Positions 17,455 through 27,455 of a DNA stretch of 64,000 nt are shown in pieces. A model generated the notes under the pieces. The model was not told the DNA's origin. It was given only the letters and a program-made list of their open reading frames with translations, and did not search any database. Source of the stretch: Cellulomonas fimi (lineage in GTDB: Bacteria > Actinomycetota > Actinomycetes > Actinomycetales > Cellulomonadaceae); the NCBI RefSeq assembly GCF_012952065.1, contig NZ_JABCJJ010000010.1:62001-126000 (forward strand), written 5' to 3'. Within the stretch, counting starts at the first letter, position 1, and each line of letters opens with the position of its first letter. The position numbers and the translations under genes are program-made.

Positions 17455-20203
17455 GACCGGCACCCAGCTCGAACTGCTCACGGAGGAGCCGCTCGTCGAG
17501 CCGGACGGTCTCGCCGTCCGCGTCCATCGAGACGACCGCGTATCCCTCGACGTTCAGCAACCGCGTCAGCGCGGCGAGCGCCACCCCGAACGACCCGGCC
17601 GAGACTCCGAGGGCCGCCGCCACCGTGTCGCGGTGGGCGCGGCCGCCGCGGTCGAGCAGCACCGTCAGCGCGGAGTCCACCTGGTCGTGCTTGAGCGGGT
17701 GCCGCCCCGCCCGTCGCCGCTGCGACGCGTAGATCTCGCTCTCCGCGAGCCGGCCGATGAGGCCGTGACCGGTCCCGGTCGGCCCGGTGCCGGACTGCGC
17801 CTCCGGGTTTGGGACGGCGAAGTCGAGCACGCCCTGCGGCCCCTCGTCCGCCCGCGTCGGGGGCGGCGCCGTCGACGCACCCGCGTACGCCAGGTCGATC
17901 ACGCTGCCACCGGCCTGCGCGGTCCGGCGCGCTCGCCGCCCGCCGGTCGACTCCACGCGCTGGGCCTCGTTCCACCAGGCCGGCGCCTGCGGCACCGCCT
18001 CGCGCCAGCCGCGAGGCGCCGGCCCGCCGGAGCGGCTCAGCAGCAGGAACGGCACGGTGATCTCCGCGAGGCTGGCTCCGCCGTGGTAGCCCGAGCGGAG
18101 GCTCGCGTAGCGCAGGTCCTCGCGCCACGGCAGCACCACCTCTCCGGGCACCACGCGCCGTCCGCGCACCACGACCTCGCCCGCCGTGGGCGGTCCGCTG
18201 GACGTGGGCCGCCATCGGGCATCGGCGCCCGGCGTGGGCCGCGCCTCGCTCCCGCGCTCGACGACGTGGCCGTGATCGGAGGTCAGCACGACGGCGCGGC
18301 CCGCCAGCGCCGCTGCGTCCAGCAGCGCGTGCAGGTGCTGGACGTCGTCGACGCCCCACCGCGTCCCGCCCGGGTCCTGCTTGTCCAGGGCGTCGTCGAT
18401 CGTGTTGAGGACGACGGCGACCATGCGCAGCTCGGGGTCGTCGATGACGGACCGCACCGACGCCGGGAGGACCTCGCCGGCCGGGGCGCGCAGGTCGTCC
18501 TTGTGGAACAGGGGTGCGCCGAAGCGCGCCCGGACCGCCTGCTTCTCGGTGCTCTGGTTCCCCTCGCGCAGCGCACCGGTGAAGAAGGCCGTGCGCGAGT
18601 ACCTCGTGAGCGTCGGGAGGGCGGCGAGGACGGGGAGACGGCGTCCGCTCCCCTCGGGCACCAGCTCGCGCCAGCCTGCGACCCGGACCGCCTCGGTCGT
18701 GATCGCCTCGGCGAGCTCGACGGCCACCGGCGCGCTCATCCCGTCCAGCAGGATCACCAGCGGCCGGAGCGCGGACGCGACCGGCCACACCACGTCGCCC
18801 AGCACCGACTCGATCAGCGCGACACCGTCCGGCGACTCGTCCCGCGCGGTGGCATCGGCCAGCAGCGCGGCGGCGTCCCGGTCCTGGGTGCCGCGGGCGA
18901 GGTGGACGTGATCCAACACAGACCGGTAGGCCGTGCCCACGAGCTCGTCGGACGACCCGTTCCAGACGGCGGCGGCCGCGCGGTCGACCCAGGCCCCGTC
19001 GTCGGCGTACCGGCGCAGGGCAGCCCCCAGGTCCGCGGGCTGGTCGCGGTCGGGCTGCGCGGCGAGCCACCGCACGAGCCGGACGACCATGCGGGCGGCC
19101 ACCACGGCGGAGTCCCTCGCCCCGGCGCGCTCGTGCTGGACGATCTCGGTCAGGCGCCCTTCGATGCGCGGCAGGTCGGCCGTGAGGGCAGCCACGTTCG
19201 GCGCGGTGAGGGCTTCCGCGAGCGCCCGGAAGCGAGCGCGCAGGCCGGCGGGCAGCACCGACGACCACTCGGCGCCGGCGGACCAGCCGACGTCGCCGAG
19301 CAGCGCCTCCGCCTGGGCCAGCACGGACGGGACGGCGGTCGAGTCGGTGGCGTCCATGCGGACCAGGAGCGTGCGCGCCGCGCGCGCGAGCTCGCGGGCG
19401 GCGGTCGGCGAGACCGGCTTGTCGTCGATGCGGCTCTCGATCCGGCCGCGCGCGGGCCCCTGCTCCGGCCCGACGACGGCGCTGCTCGCCTCCGGCCACA
19501 GCACGTCCAGAGCCAGGCCGATCGCGACGACGGACACCGGCCCGCGTGCCGCGGCGGCCAGTGCCATGGCCGCGGCACGGCCGAACGCCTTGCCCGCCCA
19601 CGTCGTGAGCCCCGACCGGAGGGGGTCGGGCGCCTGCGTCCACGAGGCGCGGCCCGCCGGGACCTCGAGCGCGGCGAGCAGCGCCACGAGGTCGAGCTCG
19701 ACCGGGAGTGGTCGACGCAGGAGGACCCCGAGCAGGTTGCCCAACGCGTGGTCGGCGCCGACGACGCCGGACGAGACCTGCGGCCACCCCTCCGGCGGCT
19801 GGTGCTCGAGCAGGGCGACGGGCACCCACCTCCCGGCTGCCCGGAGCGCCGGGTCGAGGGCGCGCGCGCCGAACAGGCCCGGGATCGCGGACCACTCGTC
19901 GAGGAGCTCGACCCGGTGCCGCTCGGCGCGCACCAGCACGGCGTCGCCGATCTCCTGCTCGGTGCGGTCGCTCAGGAGGACCAGGAAGTCGTCGGGCTTG
20001 CGCTCCGAGATCGCGTCGAGCGCGGCCAGCTGGGAGACGGCCGGGCGCACCAGGACGCGGGCGGTGCCGACGGTGATCTCGGGCGGCCCCGTCCAGCGCG
20101 GCCGCGCCCGGAGGACGAGCACCTTGGCGCCGCCGTCGGCGACGAGCTTCTTGGCGCGCTCGGTGACCAGGGCGACCGACGCCTGGGGGACGCGGTCGGT
20201 CAC
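17447..20203 (-). CDS. pglZ: BREX type 2 phosphatase-fold protein PglZ
   Basis: 918 residues from the GTG at 20203, whose GTGA overlaps the pglY stop. The alkaline-phosphatase-superfamily core is visible as PLVILLDGMS with metal ligand Asp487, the PTLTRYSR motif near 530 where the family nucleophile lies, and TSDHGHV (Asp643, His644, His646). A winged-helix-like C-terminus (DTVAAALGVSAGSFGVALAALTRLL) ends the protein. PglZ is one of two genes present in all BREX types and is required for defence in the systems tested; its phosphatase or nuclease substrate is not known. It is followed by brxD with overlap, consistent with one transcript. Confidence 0.92.
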   Translation of the reverse strand: MTDRVPQASVALVTERAKKLVADGGAKVLVLRARPRWTGPPEITVGTARVLVRPAVSQLAALDAISERKPDDFLVLLSDRTEQEIGDAVLVRAERHRVELLDEWSAIPGLFGARALDPALRAAGRWVPVALLEHQPPEGWPQVSSGVVGADHALGNLLGVLLRRPLPVELDLVALLAALEVPAGRASWTQAPDPLRSGLTTWAGKAFGRAAAMALAAAARGPVSVVAIGLALDVLWPEASSAVVGPEQGPARGRIESRIDDKPVSPTAARELARAARTLLVRMDATDSTAVPSVLAQAEALLGDVGWSAGAEWSSVLPAGLRARFRALAEALTAPNVAALTADLPRIEGRLTEIVQHERAGARDSAVVAARMVVRLVRWLAAQPDRDQPADLGAALRRYADDGAWVDRAAAAVWNGSSDELVGTAYRSVLDHVHLARGTQDRDAAALLADATARDESPDGVALIESVLGDVVWPVASALRPLVILLDGMSAPVAVELAEAITTEAVRVAGWRELVPEGSGRRLPVLAALPTLTRYSRTAFFTGALREGNQSTEKQAVRARFGAPLFHKDDLRAPAGEVLPASVRSVIDDPELRMVAVVLNTIDDALDKQDPGGTRWGVDDVQHLHALLDAAALAGRAVVLTSDHGHVVERGSEARPTPGADARWRPTSSGPPTAGEVVVRGRRVVPGEVVLPWREDLRYASLRSGYHGGASLAEITVPFLLLSRSGGPAPRGWREAVPQAPAWWNEAQRVESTGGRRARRTAQAGGSVIDLAYAGASTAPPPTRADEGPQGVLDFAVPNPEAQSGTGPTGTGHGLIGRLAESEIYASQRRRAGRHPLKHDQVDSALTVLLDRGGRAHRDTVAAALGVSAGSFGVALAALTRLLNVEGYAVVSMDADGETVRLDERLLREQFELGAGRG

Positions 20204-23200
20204 TCGAACCACCACGTGACGCGCAGCCGCTTGCCCGGGTGCGCGCGGACGCTCTCGGCGATCCGCGCGGTGAGCTCGCCGAGCTGCGGGTTGTCGCGGT
20301 CGACGTCGAGCGTGATCTCGTCGACGGTGACCGGCGCAGCGACCGGCTCCACCGGCGGCGGGTTCACCGGCGCCGGGTTTACCGGCGGCACGTCCGACGA
20401 AAGCGGCGTCACGACCCCCGGCGTCCGGTCGAGCAGCGCCTCCCGGACAGCCTTCGACGCCGCCCGCAGCGCGGGCGCCAGCGGGGCGTGCAGCTCCTCC
20501 TGGGCCGCCACGGCGGCGAGGTCGGTGAGGATCGCGTCGCCCACGCCGTCCGGCAGCCGGCGGGCGGAACCGATGAGGTCCCAGTCCGTCCCGGCGAGCC
20601 CGGCGCGCACGTCCGCGGCCGAGCTCATCGACTTCGCCAGCGCCTGCGGCTCCTGGGGCACGTCGGCGCGGGCGAGCACCTGCAGCAGCACGGTGTCGTC
20701 GTTCTCGCGGCCGAGCGCGTCGAGCAGGCTCGCGCCGCGCCGTGCCGTCGCCAGGCGCCCCGTCGCCGTCGTGTCGAGCCGCAGCACCCGGGCGTGCCGC
20801 TCCAGCTCGTCCACCAGGCGCGTCGCGGGCTCGCGCAGGCGGCTCACGGCGGCCCGCACCTCGGCGGCCAACCGGGCCGCGCCGGCGGCGCTCCGACGCG
20901 GCTGCGCAGCGGCTCCGAACAACGCCGCCGCGGCGCGGGTGGCCTGCGCCCACTCGGTCTGGTCGGGCAGGCGCGCCGGGCGCAGCACCATGTCGCCGGT
21001 GACCGCACCCACGCTCGGCGCGGTGACCCGCGTCCCGCCGCGCACCCACTCGCGGTCCTCGAGCGCCGACCACACGAGGACCAGCAGGTCCTCGACGTCG
21101 TTCACCATGCCGTACGGCTGGAGCCGGGCGCGGAGGTCGCCGATCCTGACCTCGCCGTCCACTCCCGTGTCGACCGCCCACCGCGTGAAGTCGCTGAGCC
21201 AGCCGAACGACTCGGCCGAGAGCGCGTAGACGGACTCGCGCGCCTCCCCGACGCGCAGCGGGACCGCGACCCTGCGGAGCACCGCGGCCTTGGCCCGCTC
21301 GATCTGGTCGAGCCGCCCGCCGGCCTCGATCGCCCGACGAGCGAGCTCGAGCACCGTGGTGAGGTCGCCGCGCTTCACCTCGGTGTCGACCGAGTCGAAC
21401 GTCGGGTGGTCGGGGTGCTGCGCGTCGAGCCCCTGCCGCAGCGCCGACTCGAGCGCGGCGCGCAGCGACGCCACGACGGACGGCTGGATGGAGACGGACG
21501 GCAGCAGCGTCGTGAAGACCTCGCTCGCGTGGATCTGGGCGTCGACGTTCTCAGCGACGGGCGCGACGACGCCGTACGCCTGCCGCAGCACGTCCAGCAC
21601 CTTGGCGCGCAGGCTGCGCCGGTTGTTGTCCAACGCGATCCGCGCCGGCTCGCGGTCACCGGGGTTGAGCTGCCGGGCGCTCTGCTCGAACCGCTCCCCG
21701 GTCAGGAGGTAGTCGAGCTGGTAGAGCTTGCCGATCTCCGCCATGCGCGCCGGGGTGAGGAAGTACGGCAGCCACACGAGCGTGGCGCTCTCCCACCCGC
21801 TCTCGCGCAGGCGGGCGAGGCGGTTGAGGTCCTCCTGCGGCGTGTGGTCGCCGGCGTCGAACGGGAAGTCGATGACGACCTTCCACCGGCCCGTCGGAGC
21901 CTTGAGCACCTCGTCGGGCAGCTCCGACGCGTCGCGCACGTTGCCGAACACGACGTCGACCTCGCGCCGCGAGCCGCGCCACACCACGGACAGCGTGCGC
22001 TCGGCCAGCAGCCCGCCCTGGGCGGTGATCCCCAGCTCGTCGGTGAGCATCTCCCGGATGAGCTTGCGCCGGTTCGCCTCGGTGTCCTCGTGCTGGACGG
22101 ACTCGAGCAGCAGGTCGTAGTTCACCCCGGTGAGGCTCAGGCTGACCACCGGGTCGGCGCCCTCCCCGATGTGTACCTCGATGAACTCGGCCGCCCACTC
22201 CTTGACCAGGGCCATGACCCGCTGGGCCTGCTGGCCGGGGACGAACGTCTGGATGGTGCCGTAGTTGAGCGCGGCGAGCTTGGCGTAGGTGAGGTTCCGC
22301 AGCGACGGCGCCCCGGGCGCGAGGAACGCGACCAGCAGCGTCGTCGCGAGGCGGTCCTCGGTGCGGAACGGGTGGTCCCGCGGGAGGGTGCGGGCGCTGT
22401 CCTCGGTCAGCCCGTGCTTCGCGAGCAGGTACGGGCGCATCCGGTGCTCGTAGAACACCCGGGCGTTGGCGAAGTGCTGCTTCATCTCGGCGGTGAGCGG
22501 GTCACGCCCGCCACGCACGACGACGTCGAACAGGTCGCCGACCGGGATCACGTCGGTGACCCGCAGCTCGTCGCGACCGGCGCTCAACAGCTCGCCCATG
22601 ATCCGCAGCGCGGTGCGTTCGCGCTGCATGAGCGCCGAGAGCGCGATCATCGCGTCGACGAGGGCGGGCGAGAACGGGTAGGTGAGCTCGAACTCCGTGC
22701 CGCCGGAGCGGTTCTCGTCGGTGAGCAGGTAGCCCCAGGCGGCCGAGTCGGACCGCACGCGCGCGACGGCGTCCGCCAGCGCCTGCTTGGCCTCGGGGCT
22801 CACGGGGGTGAGCAGGCGTCGCTGGACGATCTGCGGCAGGTCCGCGGCGGCGAGCTCGATGCGCTCGAACCGCTCCTCCCACCAGGTGAAGCTCTGCCCG
22901 ATCGCCGCCTGCTCGGCCCCGACGGCGTCCCCGCCGAGGAAGTCCTTGAGGTCGCGCTGGCGGGCGACGAACGAGACGAGCGGCACCGGGAGGCTGCTCA
23001 TGCCGGTCTCGACGAGCCGCGCGACCTTGGAGGTCTCGTTCTGGATGAAGTGCGTGTCGGAGAGGTGCTGCGCGAGCCAGAGCACCAGCTCGTCGAGGAA
23101 CAGGACGACGCCGTCGTACCCCAGGTCCGCGGCGTGCTGCGTCATGGCCCGCAGGCCGGTCTCGATGTCCAGCCACTCGCCGGACCGGCGGTAGCTCGCG

Positions 23201-23868
23201 AAGTACTTGGTGACGAGCGCGTTGACCAGCTTGGCCCGGCGCGCGTCGCCGACCGGGGCCTGCGCCGCAGCCTCGTAGGTCGCGGCGCCCCACGCCTCGT
23301 TGCGAGCGCCCCACCCGGACGAGACGCCGGAGCTCTCGTTGAGCCCGGCGAAGAACCGCTCGTCGCCCACCTCGGCGCGCAGGCCGGCGGCGTCCGCGAG
23401 CAGCCCGCCGGACTGGTGGAGCACCGGCGGCTCGGCGTCCGGGTGCAACCGGGTGATCGCGCGCTGGTAGCCCTCGAAGAGCGCGCTCTCGAAGCTCTCC
23501 GCGCCGAGCAGGTGGTAGTCGACGGCGAGCAGCCGGGTGTTGAGGACCGCCTCGCGCTGCGCGACGACGTGCTGGAGCCCCGGCATCGCCCGGGCCGTGG
23601 TGTTGCCTGTGAGCAGCAGGTGGAGGACGGCCATGAAGTGGCTCTTGCCCGACCCGAACGAGCCGTGCACGAACGCGCCCTTGCTGGTCCCCGCCTCGAC
23701 CGTGCGCTGCACGAGCCCGAGCGCGTCGTCGATCGCTGTGGCGAGCGCGTCGGTGACGACGTAGTCGCCCAGGGTCCGCTCGGCGGCGGCGACGCCGGGC
23801 TCGAGCTGGAGCACGAAGTCCGAGGAGTCGACCTTCTCGGGGATGGTGAAGACGTCGCGCAGCAGCAT
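20200..23868 (-). CDS. pglY: BREX type 2 large ATPase PglY (BrxC-like)
   Basis: 1222 residues from the ATG at 23868, preceded by GGAAGG inside the end of pglX; the gap to the pglX stop is two bases. The N-terminus MLLRDVFTIPEKVDSSDFVLQL is characteristic of PglY. Walker A GSFGSGKSHF runs from residue 69 and Walker B VVLFLDE ends at Asp259-Glu260. The remainder is helical with no further named domain; a Pro/Val-rich linker precedes a short C-terminal domain. PglY is the type 2 equivalent of BrxC, a large AAA+ ATPase of the BREX core complex. Its position between pglX and pglZ is the standard type 2 order. Confidence 0.92.
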   Translation of the reverse strand: MLLRDVFTIPEKVDSSDFVLQLEPGVAAAERTLGDYVVTDALATAIDDALGLVQRTVEAGTSKGAFVHGSFGSGKSHFMAVLHLLLTGNTTARAMPGLQHVVAQREAVLNTRLLAVDYHLLGAESFESALFEGYQRAITRLHPDAEPPVLHQSGGLLADAAGLRAEVGDERFFAGLNESSGVSSGWGARNEAWGAATYEAAAQAPVGDARRAKLVNALVTKYFASYRRSGEWLDIETGLRAMTQHAADLGYDGVVLFLDELVLWLAQHLSDTHFIQNETSKVARLVETGMSSLPVPLVSFVARQRDLKDFLGGDAVGAEQAAIGQSFTWWEERFERIELAAADLPQIVQRRLLTPVSPEAKQALADAVARVRSDSAAWGYLLTDENRSGGTEFELTYPFSPALVDAMIALSALMQRERTALRIMGELLSAGRDELRVTDVIPVGDLFDVVVRGGRDPLTAEMKQHFANARVFYEHRMRPYLLAKHGLTEDSARTLPRDHPFRTEDRLATTLLVAFLAPGAPSLRNLTYAKLAALNYGTIQTFVPGQQAQRVMALVKEWAAEFIEVHIGEGADPVVSLSLTGVNYDLLLESVQHEDTEANRRKLIREMLTDELGITAQGGLLAERTLSVVWRGSRREVDVVFGNVRDASELPDEVLKAPTGRWKVVIDFPFDAGDHTPQEDLNRLARLRESGWESATLVWLPYFLTPARMAEIGKLYQLDYLLTGERFEQSARQLNPGDREPARIALDNNRRSLRAKVLDVLRQAYGVVAPVAENVDAQIHASEVFTTLLPSVSIQPSVVASLRAALESALRQGLDAQHPDHPTFDSVDTEVKRGDLTTVLELARRAIEAGGRLDQIERAKAAVLRRVAVPLRVGEARESVYALSAESFGWLSDFTRWAVDTGVDGEVRIGDLRARLQPYGMVNDVEDLLVLVWSALEDREWVRGGTRVTAPSVGAVTGDMVLRPARLPDQTEWAQATRAAAALFGAAAQPRRSAAGAARLAAEVRAAVSRLREPATRLVDELERHARVLRLDTTATGRLATARRGASLLDALGRENDDTVLLQVLARADVPQEPQALAKSMSSAADVRAGLAGTDWDLIGSARRLPDGVGDAILTDLAAVAAQEELHAPLAPALRAASKAVREALLDRTPGVVTPLSSDVPPVNPAPVNPPPVEPVAAPVTVDEITLDVDRDNPQLGELTARIAESVRAHPGKRLRVTWWFE

Positions 23869-23870
23869 GG

Positions 23871-26800
23871 TCAGGCCTTCCGTGGCGTGCGTCCGCGGGT
23901 GGCCGATGCAGGCCGCCACGCGTCGAGGTCGGTGCGGGTGAGCCCGAGGGCCTGCAGCTCGTGGTCGAGCATCCCGGTGATCGCCGCGGCGGGGCTGCCG
24001 CCGCGGGCCGGGTCGGGGTCGGCGTGCCACTGGTGCAGCCACGGCTCCAGCTCGGCGAGCCCCGCGAGCAGCGGCGTGAGGGCGTCGGTCTCGGCACCCT
24101 GCTCCTTCGCCTGCCCGACGGCGCGGGCCAACGCGAGCGCCTGGTCCGCGTGGTTCCAGCCGGCCCACCCGAGCACGGGCGAGGTGTCACCGCTGCGCCC
24201 GACGCCCGGGTAGGAGATGAACCGCTCCTTGGGCACGTCGAGCTTCCCGCGGGCGCGCCAGGCGGCGGTCGAGCGGAAGTCGGCCTGCGCGTACTTCGGC
24301 GGGACCGGGATGGTGACGCGCTCGCCGGCGTCCTCGCGGCGCTGCAGGTCCCACACCTGCTGCCACTCGCGGAACTTCGTCATGCCGCTGTCCTTGAGCC
24401 GGTACGCCGCGAGGTACGGCACCGCCTCGTCCTTGACCAGGGCCGTGAGGGTCTGGACGGCGTCGTACTGCGCCGAGCCTGTGAGCCGCGTCAGGACCGC
24501 CCGCAGCACGTCGTCGTCGCGTGTCTTGTCAGCCAGCTGCGCGACGGACAGGGTCGAGGCGCCCTGCGGGTCGCGCCACAGGTCGGCCGACTCCAGCCGG
24601 TCGAGCGCGAGGGTGCGCAACGCGTCGGTCAGCTGCGACTCCCACGACGCGGTCGCCCACCGTCGCTTGTACTCCGGACGTTCCAGCAACCGGATGTGCG
24701 GGTTCGACTCGATCGCCGCGAGCCGACGCTTGACGACGTCGCGGTAGTCGGCGGGCCACTGCGCCGGAAAGTCGGTGATAGGAGTTGAGCCATGTCGCTC
24801 GAACCAGACTGTCTCGTCCGTACCGGCCTCCATGGCGCGGGCTAGCGCAATCTCGAAGGCTCGCTCACCGAAGCGGAGTGTGTCGAGGGCGCCGGGATAA
24901 GTGAGGTCGTCGTCGACCAACCCGTAGAGGCGGTAGGCGTTCCAGTCCAACTCTTCCTGTTCGTAGATCATGCGCTCACGTGTATGCCGCCAAGCAGTCC
25001 GAGCATCCCCGAGTGTGTCGAGTCTGTCTCCAATTCCGTGACGTTCGACGAAACTTCCGGGAGCGCGGCCCGCGGCACGCACTGCGAGCTCCTCCAGCCT
25101 CCGTCCCCTGGCAATCGGTAGTGCGGACGGAAGTGGGAACTGCTGCAACTTGGTGCCTGTGAACTCATACGTATCAAACGCCGGATCGCCAGTGACGCGC
25201 GCGCCGGAGGTATCTGTTGAGTCTCCCCGATTTTGAGACACCTGCTTGAGCCAAAAGCAGGCGGTGCTGGTGTTGAGAATGGAAAGCAAACCGAGATGGT
25301 CATCTTCTGTAGCGCCGACCTGCAACTTGATAGCCGGAGCGGTCTGCTTGAATACCTTTCCGCCCCGGTCAAGCACGAAATGGTTGTGCGTCGCTACAAA
25401 CGGGAACGCAATCGACATCGGTCGCCGATATCTGGCCGGAAAAAACATACTATGGTCGAACCAACGCAGCCCCCGCTGCTCAGGCGTGTGGCCGAAGTCG
25501 ACTCGCTGCTTGAGAGCCGTCCGCATTGGCCACAGCTCGCGTAGAAACTCCGAGCTCGGCTCCCTTGGCTCCCCGCCGTCCGCGTAGGGAAAGAGAGTGG
25601 CTGTCTCGCTTGAAAGCGCGAAGTCACGAACCTCGTCGCCCAAGACGACAGGAACTAGCTCGTGAACTCCGCGGCGCTGGCCGAAGCGGCGGTCACGATA
25701 GAAGGCCTCATCTAACCCGGTGTGAGTCGTCCTACCGATCTCGACGTCTAGATCACCGAGAATCCTCGATGTACGAGATATCTCCGCCAGGACTTCGGCC
25801 GCACTGCCGCCCGAAAGCGACCACGGGTGGTTCCTGAGGAGATCTCGGTCGAGCCGTGTCACCGTGACGAATTTCCCGTCGTGAGCCTCGTCATCGATGT
25901 GACCGGTGATTTCAGACCACACGAGTCCAAGCCCCGGATCGGTTGGCTGGCCCGGCTCACCCCGAACTCCCAGAACCGCCTTGATTGAGTTGCCGCTTGC
26001 GCGCCTGCGCCGTCCGACGAGGATGACGGTCGGTGTTCCGTGGCCAGGAATATAGGCGCCGGACGTGTCGATCACTGCGGTGAGGTCGACCGGATTGCCG
26101 AGGTCGTCCCCGGAAAGGAGGCGCTCGATCACCTTGGTGCCAAACTCGCGCTTCATGAACGAGTTCGACGTGATCTGACCGACGTGTCCGGCGCCGCCGT
26201 CGGCTCCCTCGCGCTTGGCGAGCCGGAAGAACAGCTCCATGAAAGGGACAGAGAGCGCGTACTGCCGGTGACAGGTCGCGTACGCCTTCCGATACGCCTC
26301 GGAGAGCGCCGGGTCCTTGACGGTGATGTACGGCGGGTTGCCGACCACCACGTGGTACCGGCCCGGCGTGAGGATCCCGGCGTACTCCGAGAGGTCCTCG
26401 GCGGCGTACGCGAACGGTTCGTCGTCGTCGTCGGCCAGGAGGCCGAGCTCCTGCTGGACGCCCTGCTCACCGAGCAGCGAGTCACCCACGGCTAGGTAGT
26501 AGTCGAACGCCGGAGCCGCCGTCAGCGTCGCGTCCCCGCTGGCCTTGAGCGCAGCGACCGTCAACCGGAACCGGGCGATCGCCACGGCGAACGGGTTGAG
26601 GTCCACCCCGTGGATCGAGTCGAGCGCCCTCTGCACGCGCTCCCGCGAGCTCAGGTTCGGTGCGTGCGCCCGCCACGCCTCGTCGAGCCGCGCGAACGCG
26701 CCCAGCAGGAAGTGCCCCGACCCACACGTGGGGTCGATGAGCTTGAGCCCTCCCAGCCCGAACTCCTCGATCGCCGGGGTCAGCGTGCGGTCGAGGATGA

Positions 26801-27455
26801 ACTCCTCCACGAACACCGGCGTCTGCAAGAGCGCGTACGTCTTCTTCGCGTGCTCGGAGAGGTCCTGGTAGAGGTCGCCGAGGAACCGGGTGCCCAGGTC
26901 GGGGTCGGTGAAGTCGTGGACCAGGGCGCCGTCGTCGTGCCGGCGACGCCAGAACGCCACGAGCGCGTCGGCCGCGGAGTCGCTGATCAGCGCCCGCCAC
27001 ACCGGGTTGTGCCCGGGGTCCACCAGGCCCCGGCCCGCGGGCAGGTCGGCCAGCGCGCGGAACGCGAGGTGCAGCCAGTCGCGGGAGTTGTCCGTCGGGT
27101 GCTTCTCGTAGTGCGCCTGCTGGTTCTCGACCGCCTGCGCGGTGCGCTCACCCGGACCGGCGATCCACACGGGCGAGCCGCCCGCCGTCGGATGCCCGTC
27201 GAGCAGGTGGTTGTCCTCGCAGAACCGCACGAACGTCGACGCGAGGATCCACGCCACCGCGGCCTGCGCCACCTCACCGTCCCGCCACACCGACCACGTC
27301 AGCGCCGTCCGGCCGCGCGCGGTGGCCCGCGCGTGCTCGGACCGCAGCGCCCGCGACCACTCCACCTCGGGGTCCTCGGACTGCGCGCGCAGGTCGCCCT
27401 CGAGGGCGGCGAGCTGACGCTTGAGATCGGCGAGCAGGGCGGACGAGACGATCAC
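23871..27455 (-). CDS. pglX: BREX type 2 adenine-specific DNA methyltransferase PglX
   Basis: 1194 residues from the GTG at 27455, whose GTGA overlaps the pglW stop. The SAM-binding motif I is LIDPTCGSGHFLLGAF (DPTCGSG 241-247) and the catalytic motif IV is VVGNPPYITVK with Asn373-Pro-Pro-Tyr376, giving an N6-adenine methyltransferase. PglX marks host DNA and takes part in phage recognition. Bases about 24780-26340 (residues about 373-890, after NPPY, where target recognition is expected) are clearly poorer in GC, 55-65% against about 72% outside, suggesting an exchanged recognition region. No G-tract of the kind that switches S. coelicolor pglX is seen; a run of six A/T at 25440-25445 is the longest homopolymer noticed. 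Confidence 0.93.
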   Translation of the reverse strand: MIVSSALLADLKRQLAALEGDLRAQSEDPEVEWSRALRSEHARATARGRTALTWSVWRDGEVAQAAVAWILASTFVRFCEDNHLLDGHPTAGGSPVWIAGPGERTAQAVENQQAHYEKHPTDNSRDWLHLAFRALADLPAGRGLVDPGHNPVWRALISDSAADALVAFWRRRHDDGALVHDFTDPDLGTRFLGDLYQDLSEHAKKTYALLQTPVFVEEFILDRTLTPAIEEFGLGGLKLIDPTCGSGHFLLGAFARLDEAWRAHAPNLSSRERVQRALDSIHGVDLNPFAVAIARFRLTVAALKASGDATLTAAPAFDYYLAVGDSLLGEQGVQQELGLLADDDDEPFAYAAEDLSEYAGILTPGRYHVVVGNPPYITVKDPALSEAYRKAYATCHRQYALSVPFMELFFRLAKREGADGGAGHVGQITSNSFMKREFGTKVIERLLSGDDLGNPVDLTAVIDTSGAYIPGHGTPTVILVGRRRRASGNSIKAVLGVRGEPGQPTDPGLGLVWSEITGHIDDEAHDGKFVTVTRLDRDLLRNHPWSLSGGSAAEVLAEISRTSRILGDLDVEIGRTTHTGLDEAFYRDRRFGQRRGVHELVPVVLGDEVRDFALSSETATLFPYADGGEPREPSSEFLRELWPMRTALKQRVDFGHTPEQRGLRWFDHSMFFPARYRRPMSIAFPFVATHNHFVLDRGGKVFKQTAPAIKLQVGATEDDHLGLLSILNTSTACFWLKQVSQNRGDSTDTSGARVTGDPAFDTYEFTGTKLQQFPLPSALPIARGRRLEELAVRAAGRAPGSFVERHGIGDRLDTLGDARTAWRHTRERMIYEQEELDWNAYRLYGLVDDDLTYPGALDTLRFGERAFEIALARAMEAGTDETVWFERHGSTPITDFPAQWPADYRDVVKRRLAAIESNPHIRLLERPEYKRRWATASWESQLTDALRTLALDRLESADLWRDPQGASTLSVAQLADKTRDDDVLRAVLTRLTGSAQYDAVQTLTALVKDEAVPYLAAYRLKDSGMTKFREWQQVWDLQRREDAGERVTIPVPPKYAQADFRSTAAWRARGKLDVPKERFISYPGVGRSGDTSPVLGWAGWNHADQALALARAVGQAKEQGAETDALTPLLAGLAELEPWLHQWHADPDPARGGSPAAAITGMLDHELQALGLTRTDLDAWRPASATRGRTPRKA
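24780..26340 (-). other. Low-GC segment inside pglX (probable recombined target-recognition region)
   Basis: Sixty-base lines counted by hand give 55-58% GC between 25321 and 25500 and 55% at 25741-25800 and 25861-25920, rising to 60-65% towards the edges, against 72% at 26341-26400 and 26881-26940. The right edge falls within a few codons of the NPPY motif. The reading frame stays open throughout, so the gene is intact. Confidence 0.7.

Noticed and set aside
17261-24213. Long plus-strand open frames (over 1300 codons each) opposite pglZ, pglY and brxD
   Set aside because: No domains, Arg- and Gly-rich composition, and they cover intact BREX genes with all their motifs on the other strand.
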